Made by a program: the position numbers and the translations under genes. DNA of 64,000 bases from Deltaproteobacteria bacterium (GTDB lineage: Bacteria; Desulfobacterota; Binatia; Binatales; Binataceae). Shown in pieces: positions 45,350 through 53,707 of this stretch (position 1 is the first letter of the stretch; every line of letters begins with the position of its first letter). Below the pieces are notes generated by a model. That model saw nothing but the letters and a program-made list of their open reading frames with translations. It had not been told where the DNA came from and did no database searches. The stretch lies in contig JAKBMB010000016.1 in assembly GCA_021831785.1 (NCBI GenBank), forward strand, positions 62,001-126,000. The letters run 5' to 3'.

Positions 45350-46231
45350 ATGAAGGGGCCGGCTCTGGATGTTTCATTCATAGGACTGGGCGTGATGGGC
45401 TTCCCGATGGCCGGGCATTTGGCCACGGCCGGCCACAACGTCACCGTGTATAACCGGAGCGCGGCCAAGGCGAAGGCCTGGGTCGAGCGCTTCGGCGGCA
45501 AAGCCGCGCCCACTCCGGCGCAAGCCGCCGATGGCGCGGCGCTGGTCTTCGCTTGCGTCGGCAACGACGACGACCTAAGACAGGTCGTCCTGGGCGAGAC
45601 CGGCGTGTTCGCCGGGATGAAGCCCGCAGCGGTCTTCGTCGACCATACTACCGCTTCGGCCAAGGTCGAACGTGAACTGGCGGCCTACGCCGCCCAACGC
45701 GGCGTCGAGCTTCTCGATGCACCGGTTTCGGGCGGACAGTCGGGCGCCGAGAACGGCACGCTCGCGATCATGGTCGGCGGCAGGCCCGAGGTTTTTGCCA
45801 AAGCGCAGCCGGTGATGAGCTGCTACGGGCGAACAATCTCGCTGATGGGCCCGGTCGGGGCCGGTCAGCTTACCAAAATGGTCAACCAGATTTGCATCGG
45901 CGGCCTGGTCCAGGCGCTCGCGGAAGGGCTTAGTTTCGCCGTCAAAGCCGGCCTTGACGCCGAGCGTGTGGTGAGCGTTATCTCCAAAGGCGCGGCCTCT
46001 TCTTGGCAAATGGAAAATCGCTGGAAAGCGATGGTCGAGGGAAAGTTCGATTTCGGCTTCGCCGTAAACTGGATGCGCAAGGACTTTGCTATCTGTCTGG
46101 AGGAGGCGCGCAGCAACGGGGCGCATCTGCCGGTAACCGCATTGGTTGACCAGTTCTACGGCAAGGTGCAAAGACTTGGCGGCGGGCGCTGGGATACGTG
46201 CAGCCTGATTAAGCTCCTAACTGACGCGTGA
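45350..46231 (+). CDS. NAD(P)-dependent beta-hydroxyacid dehydrogenase (3-hydroxyisobutyrate / tartronate semialdehyde reductase family)
   Basis: A 293-residue enzyme: NAD-binding [17 protein letters not shown], the substrate loop [22 protein letters not shown], and the catalytic lysine region [16 protein letters not shown]. These define the beta-hydroxyacid dehydrogenase family; the [10 protein letters not shown] loop fits tartronate semialdehyde or 3-hydroxyisobutyrate types, but the exact substrate is open. ATG 45350 is chosen with GGGAGG upstream; the frame is open to 45275. Its position between ruvC and ruvA is unusual and likely just a shared transcript. Confidence 0.88.
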   Translation: MKGPALDVSFIGLGVMGFPMAGHLATAGHNVTVYNRSAAKAKAWVERFGGKAAPTPAQAADGAALVFACVGNDDDLRQVVLGETGVFAGMKPAAVFVDHTTASAKVERELAAYAAQRGVELLDAPVSGGQSGAENGTLAIMVGGRPEVFAKAQPVMSCYGRTISLMGPVGAGQLTKMVNQICIGGLVQALAEGLSFAVKAGLDAERVVSVISKGAASSWQMENRWKAMVEGKFDFGFAVNWMRKDFAICLEEARSNGAHLPVTALVDQFYGKVQRLGGGRWDTCSLIKLLTDA

Positions 46232-46342
46232 GCCGGGCCGGCGCTCCTGGGATGAAACCGGCGCGGGAATTTTGCCGCTGCCCGGCGCGGCTTTAGGATC
46301 GCCGTGGCTTTACGAGCAGCAGGCGGACGAGACGCTTAGCGG

Positions 46343-46951
46343 ATGATTGCGACTCTGAGGGGTACGGTTCAACTTCGCGAGCCGGGGCGGGTGGTGCTGG
46401 AGACCGGCGGCGTGGGCTACGAGCTCTTTGTGCCGCTGGCCACTTATCATCGGCTTCCCCAGCCGGGCGAGTTGGCGCGTCTGGAGGTGCGCCAGGTGGT
46501 GCGCGAAGACAGCCTCACGCTGTACGGTTTCGCGACCGCGGGCGAGAAGCGGGCCTTTGAGTTGTTGATGCAGGTGCAGCAGGTAGGACCGAAGCTTGCG
46601 CTGGCGATTCTTTCCGCGCTCAGCGCCCACGAACTGGCCAGCGCGATCCAGCGCGACGACGTGCGCTTGCTCGACGCGGTGCCGGGTGTGGGCCCCAAGG
46701 TCGCCGAGCGAATCGTGCGCGAGCTGCGCGACAAAACCGACGCGATCGCGTCGACCGCGCCTGCTCCCGCGGGCACGAACGGAGGTTCGACGCTGTCCGA
46801 AGACGCGGTGTCGGCCTTGGTCAACCTGGGCTACAAGCCGCTTGAAGCGCGCCGCGCAGTGGAAAAGGTGGCGCCCGCCGCGGTCGCTGGCGGCGCCGAT
46901 TTGGAAACGGTAATTCGCAAATCTTTGGCGCTGTTGCTGGGTGAAAGGTAA
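46343..46951 (+). CDS. ruvA: Holliday junction branch-migration protein RuvA
   Basis: A 202-residue Ruv[32 protein letters not shown] (domain I), [41 protein letters not shown] with helix-hairpin-helix motifs, a second [17 protein letters not shown], and a C-terminal RuvB-binding domain ([20 protein letters not shown]). It overlaps ruvB by 11 bases, so the two are co-translated. Confidence 0.96.
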   Translation: MIATLRGTVQLREPGRVVLETGGVGYELFVPLATYHRLPQPGELARLEVRQVVREDSLTLYGFATAGEKRAFELLMQVQQVGPKLALAILSALSAHELASAIQRDDVRLLDAVPGVGPKVAERIVRELRDKTDAIASTAPAPAGTNGGSTLSEDAVSALVNLGYKPLEARRAVEKVAPAAVAGGADLETVIRKSLALLLGER

Positions 46952-48014
46952 TAAAGGCCGCGGTTCGGCAAACCCACCGGTAGACGCTCGCGCGCCCGAA
47001 AAGCCGAGTGCGCCGCACGCGACGGCCTGCGCCCCCACCGACGAAGAGCGCGTCACCGATCTTACGCTGCGCCCGCGCAGCCTCCTCGAGTTCGTCGGGC
47101 AGGAGCGCCTCAAGACCGTTCTGGGAATGACCATCGAGGCGGCGCGCAAGCGCGGCGACGTGCTCGACCATGTGCTGCTTTCCGGCCCGCCCGGGCTGGG
47201 CAAAACCACGCTGGCGCATATTATCGCGCGCGAGATGGGCGTCAATCTGCGCCTGACCTCGGGCCCGGCGATCGAGCGCGCCGGCGACCTCGCGGCGATC
47301 GTCAATGACCTCGAACATGGCGACGTGCTTTTTATCGACGAAATCCATCGCCTGCCGCGCGCGGTCGAGGAAATCCTGTACCCGGCGATGGAGGACTTCG
47401 AGCTTAATATCGTGGTCGGCAAGGGGCCGAGCGCGCGTTCGATGCGGCTGGCGATAAAGCCGTTCACGATGATCGGCGCGACCACGCGCTCGGGGCTGCT
47501 GAGCTCGCCGCTGCGCGACCGCTTCGGCCAGGCCTTTCATCTCGAATTTTACGCGCCCGAGCAGCTCGCCCAGATCGTCCACCGCTCGGCCCGCCTGCTC
47601 AAGGCCGCGATCGACGAGGCGGGCGCCCAACAGATCGCCGCGCGCTCGCGCGGAACGCCACGCATCGCCAATCGCCTGCTGCGCCGCGTGCGCGACTTCG
47701 CCCAGGTCGCAAGCGCGCCGGTGATCACGATCGAGGTCGCCGTGAGGGGCCTTGAACTGCTCGGCATCGACTCGCGCGGGTTCGACCGGATGGACCGCGC
47801 GATTCTCGAAGCGATCGTCGATAAATTCGGTGGCGGTCCGGTCGGCGTCGAGAGTCTGGCTGCGGCGATCGGCGAGGAGCGCGAGACGATCGAAGAGGTC
47901 TACGAGCCGTATCTGCTCCAGGAGGGCTTTATCGCGCGCACCGCGCGCGGCCGCGTGGCGAGCCCGCGCGCCTATGAGCACCTGGGACGTCCCAAGCAGG
48001 GCCTGCTGCTCTAA
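46941..48014 (+). CDS. ruvB: Holliday junction ATP-dependent helicase RuvB
   Basis: A 357-residue AAA+ motor: [20 protein letters not shown], Walker [15 protein letters not shown], Walker [25 protein letters not shown], sensor 1 [19 protein letters not shown], and the C-terminal winged-helix domain ending EHLGRPKQG. It starts at a GTG within ruvA. An unconserved 30-residue N-terminal stretch precedes the domain. Confidence 0.97.
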   Translation: MKGNKGRGSANPPVDARAPEKPSAPHATACAPTDEERVTDLTLRPRSLLEFVGQERLKTVLGMTIEAARKRGDVLDHVLLSGPPGLGKTTLAHIIAREMGVNLRLTSGPAIERAGDLAAIVNDLEHGDVLFIDEIHRLPRAVEEILYPAMEDFELNIVVGKGPSARSMRLAIKPFTMIGATTRSGLLSSPLRDRFGQAFHLEFYAPEQLAQIVHRSARLLKAAIDEAGAQQIAARSRGTPRIANRLLRRVRDFAQVASAPVITIEVAVRGLELLGIDSRGFDRMDRAILEAIVDKFGGGPVGVESLAAAIGEERETIEEVYEPYLLQEGFIARTARGRVASPRAYEHLGRPKQGLLL

Positions 48015-48214
48015 GCCCGCGCCGGCGGCCCGCCCCCGCGCCGCTGCCAGCACCACAGCCGTCTGATCTGTGTCGTTGTCGATCACGTATGGGACGCGCA
48101 TTCGGCAAAGCCGCTATGCCCTGGGGATCCGCGAGGCAACGCGAGTTATCTATGGTACGGCAACGGCCCAGCGTAGTATCCTCGAACGCAATGAGGTCCA
48201 AGGGAGAGACTCAA

Positions 48215-48472
48215 GTGGCAGTCACGCCAGTGCACGGCTCCTACCGCTACACGGTTTATTTCAAGCCGCAAATAGACGGAAGTTTCGCGGTTGTCTTTCC
48301 TGCGTTTCCTGAGATCGTCACATTCGGTAGGACGCTGGAGGAAGCGCGGGCGATGGCGCGCGACGCGTCGCGCTGCCATCTGGCAGGCCTGCGCAAGGAC
48401 GGCGAGACGATTCCGGCGGAAACCCCGCCGCGCGGCCAGCCGCTCCGCAAAGAGGTGGGGGTAGCAATTTGA
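48215..48472 (+). CDS. HicB-family antitoxin-like protein, without a HicA partner
   Basis: From GTG 48215 the product has 85 residues: SYRYTVYFKPQIDGSFAVVFPAFPEIVTFGRTLEEARAMARDASRCHL, the partial RNase-H-like fold of HicB antitoxins, with no clear DNA-binding domain after it. AGGGAGAG stands 8 bases before this GTG; ATG 48191 is an in-frame alternative. HicA would be a roughly 60-80-residue gene next to it, but none can be read in 48015-48214 or 48473-48622. An orphan antitoxin or a stand-alone regulator. Confidence 0.75.
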   Translation: MAVTPVHGSYRYTVYFKPQIDGSFAVVFPAFPEIVTFGRTLEEARAMARDASRCHLAGLRKDGETIPAETPPRGQPLRKEVGVAI

Positions 48473-48622
48473 GCCCAACTGAGGCGCGAAAGGTCCACCC
48501 AAGTTGCGGAGCCGGAAAGTCCGGCGACGCTGTTTGCGCTCTTGGTGGCTAAGGTCGTAAGCGTCTTCGATAAGCAGCTCCAGCTCTTCTTCAAGGCGAA
48601 GCTGCCACTTGACGACCTCACT

Positions 48623-48955
48623 TTATGCCTTGAACAAAGTCCGCACGGCCGTGGCTAACGCGCGCCGGTCGGGCTCCGACAACCTCCCCGTCTTGTGCAA
48701 AATCAGCCGGTTGTCGAGCGTGAAGAGCTTCATGCGAACCTTCGAAGGGGCCCGAAGACCCGCCTCGCCAGCATCAATCGGCACGTCCATTGGCCACGGA
48801 GGATGGGCGGCGCTGGTGATCATCGCCAAGACGGTGTGACCGCTGTCGACGCTAAACGCTTCAGAGGAAAGGGCCAGCGCCGGCCGCCGCTTGCTCGCGC
48901 GGCGGTCGCTGAAGGGAAACGGCACGACAACGACGTCGTAGGGCTTACAGGTCAC
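48623..48955 (-). CDS. mazF: MazF/PemK-family toxin (mRNA endoribonuclease)
   Basis: A 110-residue toxin: YDVVVVPFPFSDRRASKRRPALALS is the N-terminal beta strand region of MazF/PemK, with the basic RR-P motif, followed by VLAMITSAAH and SKVRMKLFTLDNRLILHKTGRLS near residues 70-93. These toxins cut mRNA at short sites unless bound by the antitoxin. Its start overlaps the antitoxin gene by 11 bases, the usual coupled order antitoxin-toxin. Confidence 0.9.
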   Translation of the reverse strand: MTCKPYDVVVVPFPFSDRRASKRRPALALSSEAFSVDSGHTVLAMITSAAHPPWPMDVPIDAGEAGLRAPSKVRMKLFTLDNRLILHKTGRLSEPDRRALATAVRTLFKA

Positions 48956-49205
48956 GGTAAGCCCGGTCGTCGTTCTCCGAATTCCACTCGGATAGCGTGC
49001 TCTCTAGCGCGGAGAGAAACTCGAGGTCGAGAGGTTCGGCCTTGCGAATGCGGACTGCTCCACCTTCCCATTCCTCAAATATCACCGTGTCTCCCGGCCT
49101 GAGATTCAGTTTCTTGCGCACGGGAGCCGGAACGGTGGCTTGGCTTTTACTCGTCAGCCGGCTGCTGGCAATGGCACGAGTCGCGCGACGCTTTGGAAGT
49201 GACAT
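48945..49205 (-). CDS. mazE: AbrB/MazE-family antitoxin (SpoVT-AbrB fold)
   Basis: An 86-residue protein: SRLTSKSQATVPAPVRKKLNLRPGDTVIFEEWEGGAVRIRKAE is the swapped-hairpin AbrB DNA-binding domain, and the acidic C-terminal tail (ALESTLSEWNSENDDRAYRDL) would wrap the toxin. The ATG at 49205 is preceded on this strand by AGAAAGGC. With the overlapping mazF gene it forms a complete type II toxin-antitoxin pair. Confidence 0.9.
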   Translation of the reverse strand: MSLPKRRATRAIASSRLTSKSQATVPAPVRKKLNLRPGDTVIFEEWEGGAVRIRKAEPLDLEFLSALESTLSEWNSENDDRAYRDL

Positions 49206-49308
49206 AAAGCCTTTCTCCCGTTGGTATTACGCTATGGCGAGTAATACCGCATAGCAGATCGTGCTGCAAGCCAGCCGCCGCGTCACAGGCGTTCATTCGA
49301 AAACCGCT

Positions 49309-49650
49309 CGCGCGGGCGGCGATGCTCAGGCGATGCGCCGACCCGACTCCGGGTCGAAAAAGTGGAAGCAGTCGCTTGGGGCGTAAAGGCGCGCCGGTTC
49401 GCCGGGTTTGAGCGGCGTCGGAAATTCCGCGCTGAGCGTGGCCTCGCCCAGGCGCAGGCGCACCAGATAGCGCGCGCCTAAAAACTCGGCGGTCTCGACC
49501 ACGATCGGAAGCTCGACCGCCCCGAGCGTAGCGTTGAGGCTCAAATCTTCGGGGCGGATTCCCAGCATCAGATCGCCCGTGAGCGAGCCCGGGGGCGTGA
49601 GCTCGATGCGCGCCTCTCCGACCCACAAGCCGCGCCGGCCTTCGCTGATC
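49309..49650 (-). pseudogene. Duplicated 3' end of the sugar ABC transporter ATPase gene (left copy of a 342-bp perfect direct repeat)
   Basis: By eye, base for base the same as 50744-51085, at an offset of 1435. It encodes the C-terminal TOBE-like part (ISEGRRGLWVGEARIELTP to PESGRRIA and stop) of the ATPase at 50761-51819 but lacks the nucleotide-binding domain. In frame upstream it is joined to foreign sequence at 49651. It cannot make a working ATPase. The lack of any difference points to a very recent duplication, gene conversion, or an assembly artefact. Confidence 0.85.
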
Positions 49651-50054
49651 GGTCCCGGCAGAAAGTCGTTCTTCAGGTATCCGAGATTTTCAGGCCGACC
49701 GACCTCATCGCTCCAACATTGTCGGCTTTGGCCTGGGCGTCCTGCACAACATCGGCGTCGAAGGGGGCGGCCTTTCAATTGTTCCAGGAAGTTTGACCTC
49801 GCCGGTGCGCGCTACTTTCCCGTTCTTGTCGTAGAAACGAAGGTCCTGCCGCTTGCGCTGCTGCTTGCCCGAGCCAAAGCCCTCGACTTACCTCGTCAAA
49901 GGTGGAACTCGAGGCCGGTTTGAAGATATCGTCGGCCCACTTCGCGGCTTGCGCGCAAAAGTCTTGCTCATGAATTCGAGTCGAAACGCTTTCACTCACT
50001 CCCGCCCCCCATTTCAACCAGCACTCTCCGGAACCACGATCGACCCGCTTCGAG
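49651..50054 (-). pseudogene. Frameshifted N-terminal fragment of a restriction-methylase-like protein (PD-(D/E)xK nuclease segment)
   Basis: Pieces in different minus-strand frames line up as one protein start: FCAQAAKWADDIFKPASSSTFDEV (about 49978-49903), then QQRKRQDLRFYDKNGKVARTGEVKLPGTIE (about 49866-49776), then APFDADVVQDAQAKADNVGA (about 49773-49714). A D...LRFYDxxGxxxxTGEVKLP stretch with its GEVK is the nuclease core at the N-terminus of Eco57I-like N6-DNA methylase fusion proteins, as far as I recall. The methylase part is absent. Family call is tentative. Confidence 0.45.
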
Positions 50055-50459
50055 TCAGGCCTTAATCGCATCCAGGAACGCTCTTGGGCTCAAAATCCGG
50101 ATTCGCCGGAACGCACCCAAATCGCGGAGGTGCGAATCTCCGCTGACGATTACCGTCGCCTCCGCGGCGAGCGCACACTCCAGGACACGGTTGTCCGGCT
50201 CGTCCTTCTTGATCTCGAAAACCCGCTCCTGTGGATCGACTTTTCTTGCGTATTCGCCTATCAGGGCCAGAGCCTCGCGGATTCGACTCGCGGGCCACTG
50301 GAATTTCTCCTTCAGTACCCCTTCGATCTCGTCGATTATCGGCTTCGAGATGAACAGCACCACCGCGCCCCTGCGCGACAGCGTCAAAACCTCATCCGGC
50401 ACTCCGCCGAAATTGAGCGCCGAAACATAAACGTTGGTATCCGCCACAATCCGGAGCAC
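50055..50459 (-). CDS. PIN-domain toxin (VapC-like, TIGR00305 type)
   Basis: A 134-residue PIN-domain RNase: RIVADTNVYVSAL gives the first catalytic Asp7, PIIDEIEGVLKEKF the second acidic site, and DEPDNRVLECALAAEATVIVSGDSHLRDLG the third and fourth. It starts at a GTG directly after the stop of the ribbon-helix-helix gene, as expected for an antitoxin-toxin pair. Confidence 0.88.
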   Translation of the reverse strand: MLRIVADTNVYVSALNFGGVPDEVLTLSRRGAVVLFISKPIIDEIEGVLKEKFQWPASRIREALALIGEYARKVDPQERVFEIKKDEPDNRVLECALAAEATVIVSGDSHLRDLGAFRRIRILSPRAFLDAIKA

Positions 50460-50699
50460 TCACCGCTCCGTCCGGTACTCTTGCACCAGCCGCTCGACAT
50501 CGGATTCCTTGATTCGGAGCTTGCGCGCCTGCGCGCGACCGAACTCCTGAAGCCCGCGCCAGCGACTGTCCGCCACGTAGCGCCGGAGCGCCTCGCGGAG
50601 AAGCTCGCTCTTGGTGCGCCCTTCACGTCGTGCAAGCCGCTCGGCCTCGCGCAACAGCTTCGGCGGAAGCGACAGCGATGTAACCTTGGTGGTCCGCAT
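50460..50699 (-). CDS. Ribbon-helix-helix (CopG-type) antitoxin
   Basis: A 79-residue protein from ATG 50699: TTKVTSLSLPPKLLREAERLARREGRTKSELLREALRRYV is a textbook ribbon-helix-helix DNA-binding domain; the C-terminal part (IKESDVERLVQEYRTER) should bind the toxin. A GTG at 50717 is an in-frame alternative. Its stop abuts the PIN toxin start. The pair lies between the two 342-bp repeats. Confidence 0.88.
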   Translation of the reverse strand: MRTTKVTSLSLPPKLLREAERLARREGRTKSELLREALRRYVADSRWRGLQEFGRAQARKLRIKESDVERLVQEYRTER

Positions 50700-50743
50700 A
50701 ATACTTGTTATTAACACGAATTGCGGCGAAATGGGAGGCGCGG

Positions 50744-51085
50744 CGCGCGGGCGGCGATGCTCAGGCGATGCGCCGACCCGACTCCGGGTCGAAAAAGTGG
50801 AAGCAGTCGCTTGGGGCGTAAAGGCGCGCCGGTTCGCCGGGTTTGAGCGGCGTCGGAAATTCCGCGCTGAGCGTGGCCTCGCCCAGGCGCAGGCGCACCA
50901 GATAGCGCGCGCCTAAAAACTCGGCGGTCTCGACCACGATCGGAAGCTCGACCGCCCCGAGCGTAGCGTTGAGGCTCAAATCTTCGGGGCGGATTCCCAG
51001 CATCAGATCGCCCGTGAGCGAGCCCGGGGGCGTGAGCTCGATGCGCGCCTCTCCGACCCACAAGCCGCGCCGGCCTTCGCTGATC
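50744..51085. repeat. Right copy of a 342-bp perfect direct repeat
   Basis: Matches 49309-49650 without any difference I could find. This copy is the natural one, since it forms the 3' end of the intact ATPase gene. The repeat starts at CGCGCGGGCGGC, 17 bases beyond the gene's stop codon, and ends inside the gene at CTTCGCTGATC. The segment between the copies is 1093 bp. Confidence 0.9.
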
Positions 51086-51819
51086 CGGCACTTGACGAGA
51101 TTCATCGGCGTGTCCCCCAGAAAGCGCGCGACGAAAAGGTTGGCGGGATAACGGTAGATCTCCGTCGGCGCGCCGATCTGCGCGACCTCGCCGTTTTGCA
51201 TCACCGCCATGCGGTCCCCCAGGATAAACGCGCTCACATGGTCATGGGTCACGTAGACGATGGTTCGCCCGGTGCGGCGCTGAAACTCCTTAAGCTCCAG
51301 GCGCAGGGCGTTGCGCAGTTGGGTATCGAGCTGCGACAGCGGCTCGTCCATCAGGATCACGCGCGGCTCTCGCACCAGGGCGCGGGCCAGCGCGACACGC
51401 TGGCGTTCGCCGCCCGAGAGCTGCCCGGGGCGTCGGCCAAGATCGATTTCGAGCCCCGCCAGCGCCGCGGTCTCGCGCACGCGCTGCTCGATCTGCTGGC
51501 GGCCGAGCCGCATCATTCTTAGAGGGAAGGCGATATTGTCAAAGGCGCTCATGTGCGGGTAAAGAGCAAGGCTCTGAAAGACCATCGCGACGGCGTTGTC
51601 CGGGCGCCGCAAACCCACGATTGAGCGCCCGCCGATCTCGATATTCCCGCTGTCGGGCCGCTCCAGGCCGGCGATCATCCGCAACAGCGTGCTCTTGCCG
51701 GCGCCCGAGGGGCCGAGCAAAACGAAGAACTCGCCCCGCTCCACGGTAAGCGACAGGTCGCGCACTCCGCGGTCGTCGCCGAAGGCTCGCGTGACGTTGT
51801 TTATGGCTAGCTCGATCAT
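50761..51819 (-). CDS. Sugar ABC transporter ATP-binding protein (MalK/UgpC-like)
   Basis: A 352-residue ATPase: Walker A LLGPSGAGKSTLL, Q-loop VFQSLALYPHMSAFDNIAFPLRMM, signature LSGGERQRVALARAL, Walker B VILMDEPLSQLD, switch His in IVYVTHDHVSAF, and a C-terminal TOBE domain (MLGIRPEDLSL). It energises the carbohydrate importer made by the genes to its right, all on the same strand. A 206-base gap separates it from the permease gene at 52026. Confidence 0.93.
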   Translation of the reverse strand: MIELAINNVTRAFGDDRGVRDLSLTVERGEFFVLLGPSGAGKSTLLRMIAGLERPDSGNIEIGGRSIVGLRRPDNAVAMVFQSLALYPHMSAFDNIAFPLRMMRLGRQQIEQRVRETAALAGLEIDLGRRPGQLSGGERQRVALARALVREPRVILMDEPLSQLDTQLRNALRLELKEFQRRTGRTIVYVTHDHVSAFILGDRMAVMQNGEVAQIGAPTEIYRYPANLFVARFLGDTPMNLVKCRISEGRRGLWVGEARIELTPPGSLTGDLMLGIRPEDLSLNATLGAVELPIVVETAEFLGARYLVRLRLGEATLSAEFPTPLKPGEPARLYAPSDCFHFFDPESGRRIA

Positions 51820-52025
51820 CGGGCTCTGCCACTTTATCCGGTTCGGCGCGCGGTCAAGGGTTTTCCTCGCGCTCCAGCATCTTATCCGAGCTTAGTACGC
51901 TGCTTCCTCAACTCGCTTGCAGCCCTGACGGCCCCCGGGTTCGAGTCTCTAACCAGCTGCGACCGGACCAGGCACGGCGCATCGGCTTCGTCCGTTCGCT
52001 CCCGCCAAATCCCGGCCCGCGCGCG

Positions 52026-52844
52026 TCATCGGGCGCGCCCCCTCAATCCGTGAAGCAGCACCGGACGCAAAGCGATCAGCGCGATCAGGACCGGCACCGC
52101 GGAGACCAGAGCGAGCGCGCTTGCCGCGCCCGCGTCGCCGAACACGGTGTAGTAGTAAATCAGCGGGGGCAGAGTGCGGTTGGTCGGTTGGAGCAGGAGC
52201 GCGAAACCGAACTCGTCCCAGCTCGCCAGAAAGCTCAAGACAAACGCGGCGGCCAGGGCGCCGCGCACCAGCGGCAGATTGAGCCGCAGGAAAATTGCCA
52301 GCGGCGAAGCGCCGTCCAGATAGGCGGCGTGCTCCAGCTCGAGCGGAATTTTGACGAACGCGCCGAAAAGCAGAATCGCCGCCGCCGGCAAAGCCAACGC
52401 GCCGTGCACCAGCGCGAGACCCAGGCCGCTTGCGGTATCGTAAAGGCGCAGCCTTATCAGGATTGTCGCCAGCGGCATCGCCGCCGCTACCATCGGCAAA
52501 AGCCGCGTCACGCTAAGGGCCGCCAGACCGAGACCGCGCGCCCGCGCGTCGCGCGCCATCGCGTACGCCAGCATCGTGCCCAAACCCGTGGCCAGCAGCG
52601 CCGCCGCGACCGCGACCCGAGCGCTCAGCATCAGCGCCACGCGCAACTCGCCGGTTGCGATCACTCCATTCAGGTAGGTCAACGTCAGCGATTTGGGCAA
52701 CCACGCCGGGGGCCAGGCGAAGCTCTCGAGCTCGGGCGTCAACGCCTGCTTTATCAGCAGATAAAGCGGGATCGCCGCGGCCGCGATAACCAGCGCCGAC
52801 AGCGCGCGCCGGCAAAATGCGAGCAGCTTGTCTTCGACGCTCAC
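52026..52844 (-). CDS. Carbohydrate ABC transporter permease (MalG-like)
   Basis: A 272-residue inner-membrane protein with six helices and the EAA loop (EHAAYLDGASPLAIFLRLNLPLVRGAL). GTG 52844 is chosen since it overlaps the stop of the upstream permease as GTGA; the frame is open further, but over the neighbour's coding region. MalG-type second subunit of a CUT1-like importer. Confidence 0.9.
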   Translation of the reverse strand: MSVEDKLLAFCRRALSALVIAAAAIPLYLLIKQALTPELESFAWPPAWLPKSLTLTYLNGVIATGELRVALMLSARVAVAAALLATGLGTMLAYAMARDARARGLGLAALSVTRLLPMVAAAMPLATILIRLRLYDTASGLGLALVHGALALPAAAILLFGAFVKIPLELEHAAYLDGASPLAIFLRLNLPLVRGALAAAFVLSFLASWDEFGFALLLQPTNRTLPPLIYYYTVFGDAGAASALALVSAVPVLIALIALRPVLLHGLRGRAR

Positions 52845-53707
52845 GCCGCCAGGTACTCCCATGAACCCTCGCCGCGCGCGCCCGCGCGCCGGCGCAAAAC
52901 GAGCACCGCGAGCGAGAGCAGCGTGATCAGCAGCGCCAGCATGACCGACGCGGCCATCGCGACCCGCGGCTCGAGCGCGTCGCTCCATAGCTGATAGGCA
53001 TAGGTGGAGAGCACCGGCGTTCCTTCGGCGCCGGTCAGCACCAGCACGGTGGAGAAGATGCGCAGCGCATCGACTCCGCGCAACAAAAGCGCCGCGAACA
53101 GCGCGGGCTTAAGAAACGGCAGCGTAACGTGGCGCAAACGCGCAACCGCGCCGGCGCCGTCGAGATGGGCCGCCTCGTACAGCTCGGCGGGAATCGTCTG
53201 CAACCCGCCGAGCAGCACCAGCGTAACTACCGGCGTGACGTGCCAGGCGTCCACCACGATCACGCTCGCCAGCGCAAGCCCGCTGCCCGGGTTCAACCAG
53301 CCCGCGCCGCCGAATCCGGCGGAGAACAGCGCTCCGTTGAGGTACCCGCGAGGCAGCAAAATGTAGCGCGCGATGCTTAGAAAGACTATCTCAGGAATCA
53401 AAAACGGCAGCAGAATCGAAATCTCGGTCACGATCGACACGCGGCGCGCTGAGCTCAGCAGCAGCGCGAAGAGCAGTCCCAAAACGAATTCCAGGCAAAG
53501 ACTCAAGGCCGGCAGGATAAGATTGTTTGCCCACGCTCGCCAAAAGAGCGGGTCATGCAGCACAAAACCGTAGTTGGCGAGCGAAAACCCGCCGGCGGCG
53601 AAAGACATCACGATTCCGCTCACCAGCGGAAGCGCAAACTGCGAGGCCAGATAGGCGAGCGGTACGCACAAAAACACCAGCTTAAGAAGCCGGCCGAACT
53701 GATTCAT
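52841..53707 (-). CDS. Carbohydrate ABC transporter permease (MalF-like)
   Basis: A 288-residue permease from ATG 53707 with six predicted helices, the segment NLILPALSLCLEFVLGLLFALLL and the EAA loop ELYEAAHLDGAGAVARLRHVTLPFLKPAL. It overlaps the solute-binding protein gene by 26 bases and the second permease gene by four, so all three are coupled. Confidence 0.9.
   Translation of the reverse strand: MNQFGRLLKLVFLCVPLAYLASQFALPLVSGIVMSFAAGGFSLANYGFVLHDPLFWRAWANNLILPALSLCLEFVLGLLFALLLSSARRVSIVTEISILLPFLIPEIVFLSIARYILLPRGYLNGALFSAGFGGAGWLNPGSGLALASVIVVDAWHVTPVVTLVLLGGLQTIPAELYEAAHLDGAGAVARLRHVTLPFLKPALFAALLLRGVDALRIFSTVLVLTGAEGTPVLSTYAYQLWSDALEPRVAMAASVMLALLITLLSLAVLVLRRRAGARGEGSWEYLAA

Noticed and set aside
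48482-48622. Minus-strand frame after mazF reading VVKWQLRLEEELELLIEDAYD
   Set aside because: It looks protein-like but has no start codon, follows the mazF stop in frame and runs antisense into HicB. Not enough for a gene call.
51936-51952. GGGTTCGAGTCTC resembling a tRNA T-loop
   Set aside because: No acceptor, D or anticodon stems can be folded around it on either strand.
52050-52994. 314-codon plus-strand frame opposite the ABC permease
   Set aside because: Gln/Arg-rich shadow; the minus-strand permease has the EAA loop and operon overlaps.
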